This document shows positions 34,668-42,159 of a stretch of DNA of 64,000 bases, one piece after another. The stretch comes from Actinomycetales bacterium (GTDB taxonomy: Bacteria > Actinomycetota > Actinomycetes > S36-B12), in NCBI GenBank assembly GCA_018970025.1, contig JAGWXF010000012.1:1-64000 (forward strand), written 5' to 3'. The position numbers were made by a program, and so were the translations under genes. Under the pieces are notes generated by a model. That model saw only the letters and a program-made list of their open reading frames with translations. It did no database searches and had not been told where the DNA came from. Position 1 is the stretch's first letter. The number at the start of each line of letters is the position of its first letter.

Positions 34668-36319
34668 CCCAGTCACCCACCACCACCGCAGGCCAGCCGG
34701 GCGAGGCGAACTCAGGCCCCGGCCCTGATCCGGCGCTGACCGCCGATCCCGAGGCGACGCTCATCGCCGAGGGTGCGCCTGCTCAGGAGGTCATCACCGG
34801 CAGGCGGCTCGGGCTCGTCCTGGGCTCCCTGATGCTCACCATGCTGCTCGCCGCACTGGACCAGACCATCGTCTCCACGGCCCTGCCTCGGATCACCAGC
34901 GAGCTCGACGGCCTGAGCCAGCTGTCCTGGGTGGTGACGGCCTACCTGCTCACCTCGACGGCCTCGACCCCCATCTGGGGCAAGATCTCCGACCTGTACG
35001 GCCGCAAGATCATGCTGCAGGCCGCCATCGTGATCTTCCTGGTGGGCTCGGCCCTGGCCGGTGCCGCCCAGTCGATGTCCTGGCTCATCGTCACCCGCGG
35101 CATCCAGGGCCTGGGCGGGGGCGGCCTGATGGTGCTGGTCATGGCCGTGATCGCCGACGTGATCCCCCCACGCGAGCGCGGCCGATACACCGGCCTGTTC
35201 GGCGGTGTCTTCGCGCTGGCCAGCGTGGCCGGGCCGCTGCTCGGCGGCTTCTTCGTCGACACCCTCAGCTGGCGCTGGATCTTCTACATCAACCTGCCGC
35301 TGGGGATCGCCGCCTTCTTCGTCATCGCCGCTGCCCTGCAGGTCCCCAAGCGCCGGGTGGACCACGCCATCGACTACCTCGGCGCCGTGCTGATGGTGGC
35401 CGGGGTGAGCCTGCTGCTGCTGGTCGTGGAGTGGGGCGGCAACCGCTACGAGTGGACCTCGCCGGTGATCGTGTCGATGTCAGTGGGCGCCATTGCCCTG
35501 CTCCTTGGCTTCGTGCGCATGGAGCTGCGGGTGCGCGAGCCCCTGGTGCCGATGTCGCTGTTCAAGAACCCGGTCTTCGGGATGACCAGCATCGTCGGCT
35601 TCATCGTCGGCCTGGCGATGTTCGGGGCCATCATCTTCGTCCCGCTCTACCTGCAGATGGTCACGGGCGCGACGCCAACGGCCGCGGGCCTGCAGATGAT
35701 CCCGATGATGATCGGCATGCTCACCGCATCGATCGTCTCGGGCCGGCTGATCACCCGCTTCGGCCGCTACAAGATCTTCCCCATCATCGGGATGGGCCTG
35801 GCGACCATCGCGATGATCCTCATGAGCCGCTTGCAGGTCGATACGCCGTACTGGGAGCTGGCCCTGGCCATGACCCTGCTCGGCGTCGGCATCGGCAATG
35901 TGATGCAGGTCCTCATCATCGCCGTGCAGAACTCGGTGCACCCCAAGGACGTCGGCGTCGCCACCAGCGGCTCGACGTTCTTCCGGTCGATCGGCGGCAC
36001 CATCGGCACCGCGGTCTTCGGGGCGGTCATGACCTCCCAGCTGACCCGCCAGCTCACCGAGTCGCTGCCCGCGTCGGCGACCTCGGGCATGAGCCTGGAC
36101 CAGATGACGAGCAACATGTCGACCATCGCGGCCCTGCCGGCCCCGATTCGGGCCGTCGTCCTGGAGGCATTCACCCACTCGCTGGACCGGGTATTCCTCA
36201 CGGCCGTGCCGATCCTGGCGATCGGGTTCGTCGTGTCGCTGTTCCTGAAGGACATCCGACTGCATGAGGTCAAGCCCCATGAGCACGCCAGGCTGACGGA
36301 GTCAGCCGTACACGGCTGA
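34664..36319 (+). CDS. MFS drug exporter, DHA2 (14-TMS) family
   Basis: About 551 residues. LDQTIVSTALPRITSEL (motif D1), GKISDLYGRK (motif A), IQGLGGGGLMVLVMAVIADV and FALASVAGPLLGGFFVDTLSWRWIFYINLP (motif C) define the EmrB/QacA type. Start GTG 34664 with GGGAG upstream, overlapping marR. The last residues (RLTESAVHG) are encoded by copy 1 of the 34-bp hairpin repeat, and the TGA stop lies inside that copy, so the repeat set the current C-terminus. Confidence 0.9.
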   Translation: MTQSPTTTAGQPGEANSGPGPDPALTADPEATLIAEGAPAQEVITGRRLGLVLGSLMLTMLLAALDQTIVSTALPRITSELDGLSQLSWVVTAYLLTSTASTPIWGKISDLYGRKIMLQAAIVIFLVGSALAGAAQSMSWLIVTRGIQGLGGGGLMVLVMAVIADVIPPRERGRYTGLFGGVFALASVAGPLLGGFFVDTLSWRWIFYINLPLGIAAFFVIAAALQVPKRRVDHAIDYLGAVLMVAGVSLLLLVVEWGGNRYEWTSPVIVSMSVGAIALLLGFVRMELRVREPLVPMSLFKNPVFGMTSIVGFIVGLAMFGAIIFVPLYLQMVTGATPTAAGLQMIPMMIGMLTASIVSGRLITRFGRYKIFPIIGMGLATIAMILMSRLQVDTPYWELALAMTLLGVGIGNVMQVLIIAVQNSVHPKDVGVATSGSTFFRSIGGTIGTAVFGAVMTSQLTRQLTESLPASATSGMSLDQMTSNMSTIAALPAPIRAVVLEAFTHSLDRVFLTAVPILAIGFVVSLFLKDIRLHEVKPHEHARLTESAVHG

Positions 36320-36424
36320 CCTCAGGCTGACGGAGTCAGCCGTACACGGCTGACCTCAGGCTGACGGAGTCAGCCGTACACGGCTGACCTCAGGCTGACG
36401 GAGTCAGCCGTACACGGCTGACCC
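36289..36424. repeat. 34-bp hairpin unit in four tandem copies
   Basis: Copies lie at 36289-36322, 36323-36356, 36357-36390 and 36391-36424; the first three are identical and the fourth differs only at its last base. Each unit holds two alternative stems built on GTCAGCC/GGCTGAC: one with a GGA loop and one with a TACA loop (8 bp). Copy 1 overlaps the 3' end of the MFS gene, and copy 4 ends 7 bases from the stop of the convergent regulator gene. It probably derives from an intergenic bidirectional terminator. Confidence 0.95.
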
Positions 36425-36431
36425 AGGCGTA

Positions 36432-37082
36432 CTAGGGCATCAGCCCCTGAACCCGTGCCAGGTGGTAGAGGTCGGTCTTCGTCCGTGCCACCCGGCCGGC
36501 GGACGTGCCCTTGACGCGCACCCGGTCGAGGTACTGCTTGACCGTGCTCGGCGCCAGATGCATCCGCAGGGCGACCTGCGGCAGGGTGAGGCCGGATGCG
36601 TAGAGCACCAGGGCGCGCTGCTCCTGGGCCGACAGCGTGATCCCGCCGCCGCCTGCCACTGGGCGCGCCCCACGTGCATGGCTTGACGATCGTCCTGCCG
36701 CGACGGGGGCCGCCTGGCCGGCCGCAGTTCGGATCGCGATCACCAGCCGCCGCACATCCTGCCGCTTGGACACGAAGGCCCGCGCCCCCGCCGTGAGGCA
36801 GGCGCGCTCCATGGCGGCCTCCTGCCCACGGGGCACGGCGCCGATGGCGACAACCGGGACGCCGAGCGCCGCCACCTCGGCGACCGCCTGGATCTCCCGG
36901 CCTTCCCCGCCCGCGATCGGATCCAGGATGACGCAGTCGCACCGGCCGAGACCGATCACAGCCGCCGCATCGCGGACGCTCGCTCCGGCGTGCACGAATC
37001 GAGCCCCGGGCAGCGCTGCCGAGATCGATCGCACCAGGCCATCGCGAACCATGTCGTGCGGGTCGACGATGACCAGCCTCAT
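36432..37082 (-). CDS. Orphan LuxR/NarL-type response regulator
   Basis: A 216-residue protein with an N-terminal receiver-like domain (1-120) and a C-terminal LuxR HTH (about 150-216: LSAQEQRALVLYASGLTLPQVALRMHLAPSTVKQYLDRV). The probable phospho-acceptor is the Asp in CDCVILDP, and a Lys is present in SKRQD. The acidic pocket reads VDPHD rather than DD, so phosphorylation may be altered. No histidine kinase is adjacent. ATG 37082 has GAGGG upstream. Confidence 0.8.
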   Translation of the reverse strand: MRLVIVDPHDMVRDGLVRSISAALPGARFVHAGASVRDAAAVIGLGRCDCVILDPIAGGEGREIQAVAEVAALGVPVVAIGAVPRGQEAAMERACLTAGARAFVSKRQDVRRLVIAIRTAAGQAAPVAAGRSSSHARGARPVAGGGGITLSAQEQRALVLYASGLTLPQVALRMHLAPSTVKQYLDRVRVKGTSAGRVARTKTDLYHLARVQGLMP

Positions 37083-37137
37083 GACATCACCCTCGCCATG
37101 CGGGGATCATAGCGAAGGAGACTTTCTGGCTTGAGGC

Positions 37138-38361
37138 CTACGACTGAGCGAGTACTCCCAGGCCCTCGATCAGTCGCTGGACGTCGGCCGCGGAGGTGTA
37201 CGGGGCAAGGCCCACCCGGACTGCCCCGGCCTCCCCGATACCCAGCCACTCCGCCGCCTCGATGGCATAGAAGGATCCCGCCGGCGCATTGACGCCCATC
37301 TCGGCCAGGTGCCGGTAGACCTCATCCGAAGCGATGCCCTCGATGCTGAACAGCTCGGTGGGCGTCCGATGCGGGGCATGACAGTACAGGCGGATCCCCG
37401 GAACCGACGCCAGGCCGGCGCGCAGCTCGCGGTGCAGGACGTCCTCATGCGCTTCAAGCGCCTGCATCGACCGGACGATCCGATCCCGCCGGGTGAGCGT
37501 GCCGACGTCCCCGGGCACCAGGTCGGCGAGGACGTCGACAGCAGCGACGACGCCGGCCAGCATCTCGTAGGGAAGGGTGCCGAGCTCGAACCGCTCCGGC
37601 ACCGCCTCGGTGCTCGGCCGCAGCTTGTCCGGGTGCATGGTCTCCAGCAGGGCCGGGGAGGCGGCAACCATGCCCAGGTGCGGCCCGAGGAACTTATAGG
37701 GCGAGCAGGCGTAGAAGTCCGCGCCGATGGCCTGCATGTCGATCGAGGCATGGGCGGTCAGGTGCACGCCGTCGACATAGAACAGCGCCCCGGCATCATG
37801 TACCTGCTCGCCGATGGAGCGCAGGTCAGGTCGCGTCCCGATGAGGTTGGAGGCACCCGTCAGCGCGACCAGCCGGGTTCGCTCCCCGAGCAGGGAGGTG
37901 ACGTCCTCGACGGTCATCGTCCCGGTGGCGGGATCGAACCCCGCCCAGCGCACGGTCGCCCCGGATTTCTCGGCGTAGCGCACCCAGGGCCGGACGTTCG
38001 CGTCATGGTCCAGGCGGCTGACCACGATCTCATCGCCGGGGCCCCAGTCCGCCGCGAGGGTACGAGCCATGTCGAAGGTGAGGTCGGTCATGCTGCGTCC
38101 GTAGATCACGCCGGACGGATCCGCATTGAGCAGGTCGGCCCCCGCCTCGCGGGCAGCAACCGTGATGTCATCGGCATGGCGTTCCGCGGCGGTTACCCGC
38201 CCCCGGTTGGAGAGCCCGCTGGTCAGGGCTCCCGCGATCGCGGCCGCAACGGCAGCCGGAGTCTGCGTGCCGCCGGGGCCATCGAAGTACGCCACCCCGT
38301 CGGCCAGGGCCGGCACCATGGCACGGATCCGCTCGACGTCGTACGTATGCTCGGCTGTCAT
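37138..38361 (-). CDS. Cysteine desulfurase-like aminotransferase class V
   Basis: PLP enzyme of about 407 residues, closest to the TIGR01976 group of cysteine desulfurase-like proteins. FDGPGGTQTP at the N-terminus, DHDANVRPW, VDGVHLTAH (PLP Asp and His) and the Schiff-base Lys in CSPYKFLGPHLG are visible. The catalytic Cys loop of true NifS/IscS is not evident, so it may be a selenocysteine lyase- or kynureninase-like enzyme. Start ATG 38361; upstream in-frame starts exist. It follows the methyltransferase on the same strand, 26 bases apart. Confidence 0.85.
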   Translation of the reverse strand: MTAEHTYDVERIRAMVPALADGVAYFDGPGGTQTPAAVAAAIAGALTSGLSNRGRVTAAERHADDITVAAREAGADLLNADPSGVIYGRSMTDLTFDMARTLAADWGPGDEIVVSRLDHDANVRPWVRYAEKSGATVRWAGFDPATGTMTVEDVTSLLGERTRLVALTGASNLIGTRPDLRSIGEQVHDAGALFYVDGVHLTAHASIDMQAIGADFYACSPYKFLGPHLGMVAASPALLETMHPDKLRPSTEAVPERFELGTLPYEMLAGVVAAVDVLADLVPGDVGTLTRRDRIVRSMQALEAHEDVLHRELRAGLASVPGIRLYCHAPHRTPTELFSIEGIASDEVYRHLAEMGVNAPAGSFYAIEAAEWLGIGEAGAVRVGLAPYTSAADVQRLIEGLGVLAQS

Positions 38362-38387
38362 GCGCGTATCCAATCGGGTCGCGGGCA

Positions 38388-39218
38388 TCACGTCGCATCG
38401 CGGGTGCCCGACTGCCCGGAGGCATCCCACCACAGCGTGGCGACCTCATGGGGCTGTGCATCCGCCTCGGCGATGAGCGCGGCGGCGACGTCCGCGTCGC
38501 GCTCCGGCGGCAGGCACAGCCGAATCCGGGCGTAGCGCACCCGCTCCTCGGCCGGCAGCTCCACCCGCTTGCCCCAGGTGTGGTCGACCCAGGTCTCCAG
38601 GTGCGGCGCGAGCCCCATCGCCTCGACGATCGCGCACAGGTCCTGCGCAACCGGGGCCGTCGGCCGGTCCAGGTCCCACAGCCGCTTCCAGAGCGGATTC
38701 AGGCTGGTCAGCGGATGCGTCACCGGAAGTTCCAGCACGACCCTGCGCCGCGCATGGCGATCGAGAGCCTCGATGAACGGGACGATGTCGGCGACGTTGT
38801 AGACGACGTGGTGGCAGACCACCACATCGCACGCAGGGACCTCCTGCTGGACCTCATCCCAGTTCCCGAGGATCTCGAGGTGCTGCACGCCGCGGCGATC
38901 AGCGGCAGCTGCGAAGGCCTCGAGCATCCCGGCCTGGTGGTCCACGCCGATGACCTGGCCGGCCGGCGGCACCAGGGCCATCGCAGCCCGGCCCCCGCCG
39001 CACCCGACGTCGAGCACGCTGCCTGAGACTGGCAGCGCCTGGCGCGCCCGGTCATGCGATGGGGAGTCGGGGATCTCGTCGTCGACAGTGAACATCGCCA
39101 CCGGGTGGATCCAGGGTTCCTCGGGGGCCTGCCGCAGGATCTCCGCTGGGATCGCCCACGATGCCAGGTCGTCTCGCCACTTCCCCGCACGCGCCTGCAG
39201 GTCGGCTCCTTCGCTCAC
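38388..39218 (-). CDS. Class I SAM-dependent methyltransferase
   Basis: A 276-residue Rossmann-fold methyltransferase. Motif I is VLDVGCGGGRAAMAL; the acidic loop VIGVDHQAGML and motif IV CDVVVCHHVVYNV follow. The target is unknown. The GTG at 39218 is exactly seven bases from TAGCGT, so a leaderless mRNA is likely. It is divergent from DUF3159 with 24 bases between start codons and may be cotranscribed with the aminotransferase. Confidence 0.85.
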   Translation of the reverse strand: MSEGADLQARAGKWRDDLASWAIPAEILRQAPEEPWIHPVAMFTVDDEIPDSPSHDRARQALPVSGSVLDVGCGGGRAAMALVPPAGQVIGVDHQAGMLEAFAAAADRRGVQHLEILGNWDEVQQEVPACDVVVCHHVVYNVADIVPFIEALDRHARRRVVLELPVTHPLTSLNPLWKRLWDLDRPTAPVAQDLCAIVEAMGLAPHLETWVDHTWGKRVELPAEERVRYARIRLCLPPERDADVAAALIAEADAQPHEVATLWWDASGQSGTRDAT

Positions 39219-39225
39219 CGGCAAG

Positions 39226-39235
39226 ACGCTACCGT
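39226..39235. promoter_or_regulatory. Overlapping divergent -10 elements, methyltransferase/DUF3159
   Basis: ACGCTACCGT contains TAGCGT on minus (39231 to 39226) and TACCGT on plus (39230 to 39235), sharing TA at 39230-39231. Each hexamer is exactly seven bases from a GTG start codon, at 39218 and 39243. No clear -35 was found on either side. Confidence 0.6.
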
Positions 39236-39242
39236 GTCGTCC

Positions 39243-39908
39243 GTGAGTGACCACGACCTCGAGCCGACCGACAGCCGGACCTTCCGCAATCTCATCGGGG
39301 GCCCGCGGGGGGCCCTCGAGAGCGTCCTTCCGCCAGCGGCCTTCGTCATCACCTACGTCGCCACAGGCGACAGCATCGCGTGGTCCGTCGGCGTCGCGCT
39401 GGTCCTCGGCGGGCTCTTCGCAGGGTGGCGCATCGCCGAGGGCAAGAAGCCCACTCGTGTCCTGAGCGCACTGCTCCTGGTAGCCGTCAGTGCCTACGTC
39501 GCCGTCAAGACCGGCAGTGCCGCAGCCTTCTTCTGGCCGCGCGTGCTCGTCAATCTGGTCTCGGCCCTCGCCTTCGCCATCTCCATCCTTGTCCGCTGGC
39601 CCCTGCTGGGTGTCATCGTCGGCCCGATCGTCGGGACGAGGATGCAGTGGCGCAAGGATCCAGACCTGGTGCGCGCATACGGCCGCGCCTCCTGGATCTG
39701 GGTCGTCCTGTGCCTGGTCCGCGCAGCCATCCTGATCCCGCTGATCGAGCAGAACGCCCTGTGGGGGCTGGCGCTCTCCGGTGCGCTGTTCTACCTGCTG
39801 GTGATCGCCACCATCGTGGGCTCGTGGATCGTCATCAAGCGAAGCCTGCCGGCCGATCATCCCGGCCTGCGGCATCCGCGGATCCCGGCACCGGCATCAC
39901 AGGCCTGA
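39243..39908 (+). CDS. DUF3159 family membrane protein
   Basis: A 221-residue protein with five or six hydrophobic helices. LIGGPRGALESVLPPAAFVITY and the GTRMQWRKDPDLVRAYGRASWIW segment are characteristic of the actinobacterial DUF3159 family. Function unknown. Start GTG 39243 is leaderless by the -10 spacing; GTG 39234 would lie inside the promoter. It converges with the glycosylase gene, stops seven bases apart. Confidence 0.85.
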   Translation: MSDHDLEPTDSRTFRNLIGGPRGALESVLPPAAFVITYVATGDSIAWSVGVALVLGGLFAGWRIAEGKKPTRVLSALLLVAVSAYVAVKTGSAAAFFWPRVLVNLVSALAFAISILVRWPLLGVIVGPIVGTRMQWRKDPDLVRAYGRASWIWVVLCLVRAAILIPLIEQNALWGLALSGALFYLLVIATIVGSWIVIKRSLPADHPGLRHPRIPAPASQA

Positions 39909-39915
39909 GCGCCTC

Positions 39916-40725
39916 TCACCCCGCCTGGCAGCCCGGGCACCAGTAGAGCTTGCGGCCCTGCATCTGGCACATCTGCACGTCCTGGCCGCACAGGTAGCAC
40001 GCACGGCCATCGCGCCGGTATACGTACACCTCGCCGCCATGCCGGTCGCGACGCTGGGCCCGGCCGGTTACCTCCGGCAGGTGCTCGGGGCGGACGGTGT
40101 CGATGCGGCCCCGCTTCGTCCCGTGCGTCATCAGCGCGACCAGGTCCGTCCACATCCCGTCGAACTCCGCCCAGGACAGCTGCGCGCCGGGGCGGAACGG
40201 GGAGACGTTATGCCGGAACAGCACCTCAGCACGATAGATATTGCCGACGCCGGCGAAGACGCGCTGATCCATCAGCAGGGCGCCGATTGCCTGCTGGCTG
40301 CGCTGCACGCGCGTCCAGGCCCGTATCGGATCCGCGTCCGGCCGGATGGGGTCTGGCCCGATGCGCTGGACGAGGGCCAGGCGGCCGGCCTCGTCGATGA
40401 CCTCGCAGGCCGTCGGCCCGCGGAGCTCGGCGACATGCGTGTCATTGCGCAGCCGCATCCTGATCTGGCCGGTTGCGTCAGGGGCGGGGCCCTTGGCAAT
40501 CCGCCACTTGCCGAAGAGGCCGAGATGGACGTGGATCCAACGCTCGTTGGCGAATCCGAGCAGCAGGTGCTTGCCGTATGCCTCGGCACCCCTGAGCACC
40601 GTCCCGTCGAGAAGCGCCGCACCATCGGCGAACCGGCCCTGCGGGCTGTCGATCTGCACCACTCGTCGGGCGAATGCCCGATGCAGGCGACGCGCCTGAT
40701 GATGGACGACATTCCCCTCTGGCAT
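39916..40725 (-). CDS. nei: Fpg/Nei family DNA glycosylase (endonuclease VIII-like)
   Basis: Base-excision repair glycosylase/AP lyase of 269 residues for oxidised bases. The start MPEGN gives the catalytic Pro2 and Glu3. The H2TH region reads QAIGALLMDQRVFAGVGNIYRAEVLF and the C-terminal zinc finger has CYLCG and WCPGC. This is the Nei2-like form placed beside the Rv2466c-like gene and pepN in mycobacteria. Divergent from DUF429 with 28 bases between starts. Confidence 0.92.
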   Translation of the reverse strand: MPEGNVVHHQARRLHRAFARRVVQIDSPQGRFADGAALLDGTVLRGAEAYGKHLLLGFANERWIHVHLGLFGKWRIAKGPAPDATGQIRMRLRNDTHVAELRGPTACEVIDEAGRLALVQRIGPDPIRPDADPIRAWTRVQRSQQAIGALLMDQRVFAGVGNIYRAEVLFRHNVSPFRPGAQLSWAEFDGMWTDLVALMTHGTKRGRIDTVRPEHLPEVTGRAQRRDRHGGEVYVYRRDGRACYLCGQDVQMCQMQGRKLYWCPGCQAG

Positions 40726-40753
40726 GGTGCTCGCATCCTGGCAGGGTTGCCCC

Positions 40754-41464
40754 ATGGCAGCGACCGGAGGCGATGCATCCAGCGTGGGCATCGACGGCTG
40801 CCCGGGCGGCTGGGTTGCGGCAGTGCGCGTCGACGATGCCCTGCTCTGGCGAACTGCCGGCGTGGGCGCCTTCGGCTCCCTGCTCGCTTCGCTGCCCGCG
40901 GACGGCTGCATCATCGCGGTCGACATGCCGGTCGGCCTCGCTGAGCGCGGCTGGCGCCCCTGCGACGTGCTGGCCAAGCAGGCGCTCGGCCGGGCCCATG
41001 CCCGGGTCTTCCTGACCCCGCCCCGCGCCGTGATCGAGCTCGGCCCGTCCGCACCGAACGCCCGGGTGCAGGCCTGCTCCCGCGAGCTCACCGGCCAGGG
41101 GGTCAGCCGCCAGGCCCTGGCCCTGGCTCCCCGCATCCTGGACGTCGACGAGCACCTTCCGGATCAGCGCATCATCGAGGCGCACCCGGAGCTGTCGTTC
41201 GCGGCGATCGCCGGGCGCGTCCTGATGAGCAAGCATGATCCGGCCGGCCTGCAGGAGCGCAGCCAGGCTCTGGCCAGTGCCTGGCCGGATGCCGACATCC
41301 AGGCGTGGCTGGCCACCCGCCCGGCCCGAGTCCCCCTCGCCGACGCGCTCGACGCACTCGCCCTCGCGTGGACGGCCGATCGCCATGCGACCGGCCGGTC
41401 AACCTCGCTGCCGGAGCAGCCGCCCACCGACGATCGGGGCGTGCCGATGATGATCGTGACCTGA
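40754..41464 (+). CDS. DUF429 domain protein
   Basis: A 236-residue protein with an RNase H-like fold predicted for DUF429: VGIDGCPGGWVAAV, IIAVDMPVGLAERG and IIEAHPELSFAAIAG (acidic residues D, D, E-H-P-E). Biochemical role unknown; a nuclease role is inferred only. ATG 40754 has AGGG upstream at eight bases. It converges with the nitroreductase gene, 48 bases between stops. Confidence 0.82.
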   Translation: MAATGGDASSVGIDGCPGGWVAAVRVDDALLWRTAGVGAFGSLLASLPADGCIIAVDMPVGLAERGWRPCDVLAKQALGRAHARVFLTPPRAVIELGPSAPNARVQACSRELTGQGVSRQALALAPRILDVDEHLPDQRIIEAHPELSFAAIAGRVLMSKHDPAGLQERSQALASAWPDADIQAWLATRPARVPLADALDALALAWTADRHATGRSTSLPEQPPTDDRGVPMMIVT

Positions 41465-41512
41465 GCCGGCCGGATGACGAGCCCGTCGTTGCCACAGGTG
41501 ACGATCAGGCGC

Positions 41513-42130
41513 TCAGTCGAAGATCGGGCCTTGCGTTCGGGTGCGCTTGAGCTCGAAGAATCCAGGCGTGCCTGCCACGAGCAGCACCCCGTCCCAGAGG
41601 CGACCGGCTGCCTCGCCCGTCGGTGCCGGGGTGACGACCGGCCCGAAGAAGGCCACCGGCGCATCATCCGGGCCTGGCACGGCGATGACCGGGGTGCCGA
41701 CATCCTCGCCGACGAGGTCGATCCCGCGCCGATGACTGGCACGCAGGGCGTCGTCATGGGTGGTTGAGTCCCCTGCCGCCGCGAGCTCGGCCGGCAGGCC
41801 GACCTCGGCAAGCGACTCGGCGATGATCGCATCGACATCCTGGCGGCCGCCCGGATGCATCCGTGACCCCAATGCGGTGTACAGGGGCAGCACGATCTCC
41901 TCCCCGGCAGAATCTCGCGCAGCAATCGCCACCCGCACCGGCTTCCAGGCCTGCCGCATGATCTCCACGTACTCCGAAGGGAGGTCACGGCCCTCATTGA
42001 GCACCGCCAGGGACATCACATTCCATCGGACGCGCACATCGCGCACCCGCTCCACCTCGAGCATCCAGCGGGAGGTCATCCAGGCCCATGGGCACATCGG
42101 ATCGAACCAGAAATCGGCGATCGTCGTCAT
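41513..42130 (-). CDS. DsbA-fold mycothiol-dependent nitroreductase (Rv2466c family)
   Basis: Thioredoxin-fold oxidoreductase of 205 residues. The N-terminus [17 protein letters not shown] has the CPWAW active site of Rv2466c, a mycothiol-dependent reductase of M. tuberculosis. It also sits next to pepN as in that genome. Mycothiol use is inferred from family. ATG 42130 is exactly seven bases from TACGGT (minus), so it is probably leaderless. Confidence 0.88.
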   Translation of the reverse strand: MTTIADFWFDPMCPWAWMTSRWMLEVERVRDVRVRWNVMSLAVLNEGRDLPSEYVEIMRQAWKPVRVAIAARDSAGEEIVLPLYTALGSRMHPGGRQDVDAIIAESLAEVGLPAELAAAGDSTTHDDALRASHRRGIDLVGEDVGTPVIAVPGPDDAPVAFFGPVVTPAPTGEAAGRLWDGVLLVAGTPGFFELKRTRTQGPIFD

Positions 42131-42137
42131 GCGCTGA

Positions 42138-42147
42138 ACCGTAGTGC
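42138..42147. promoter_or_regulatory. Divergent promoter, nitroreductase/pepN
   Basis: ACCGTAGTGC contains TACGGT on minus (42143 to 42138), seven bases from the ATG at 42130. The plus hexamer from the shared TA is TAGTGC, which lacks the final T and is weaker. pepN has its own AAGGA before the ATG. Confidence 0.4.
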
Positions 42148-42159
42148 AAGGATGCCCCA

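Noticed and set aside
36289-36424. CRISPR array
   Set aside because: The repeats are directly adjacent with no spacers, overlap a coding region and no cas genes are near.
39234-39242. GTG 39234 as the DUF3159 start
   Set aside because: It overlaps the predicted -10 hexamer; GTG 39243 fits the seven-base leaderless spacing.
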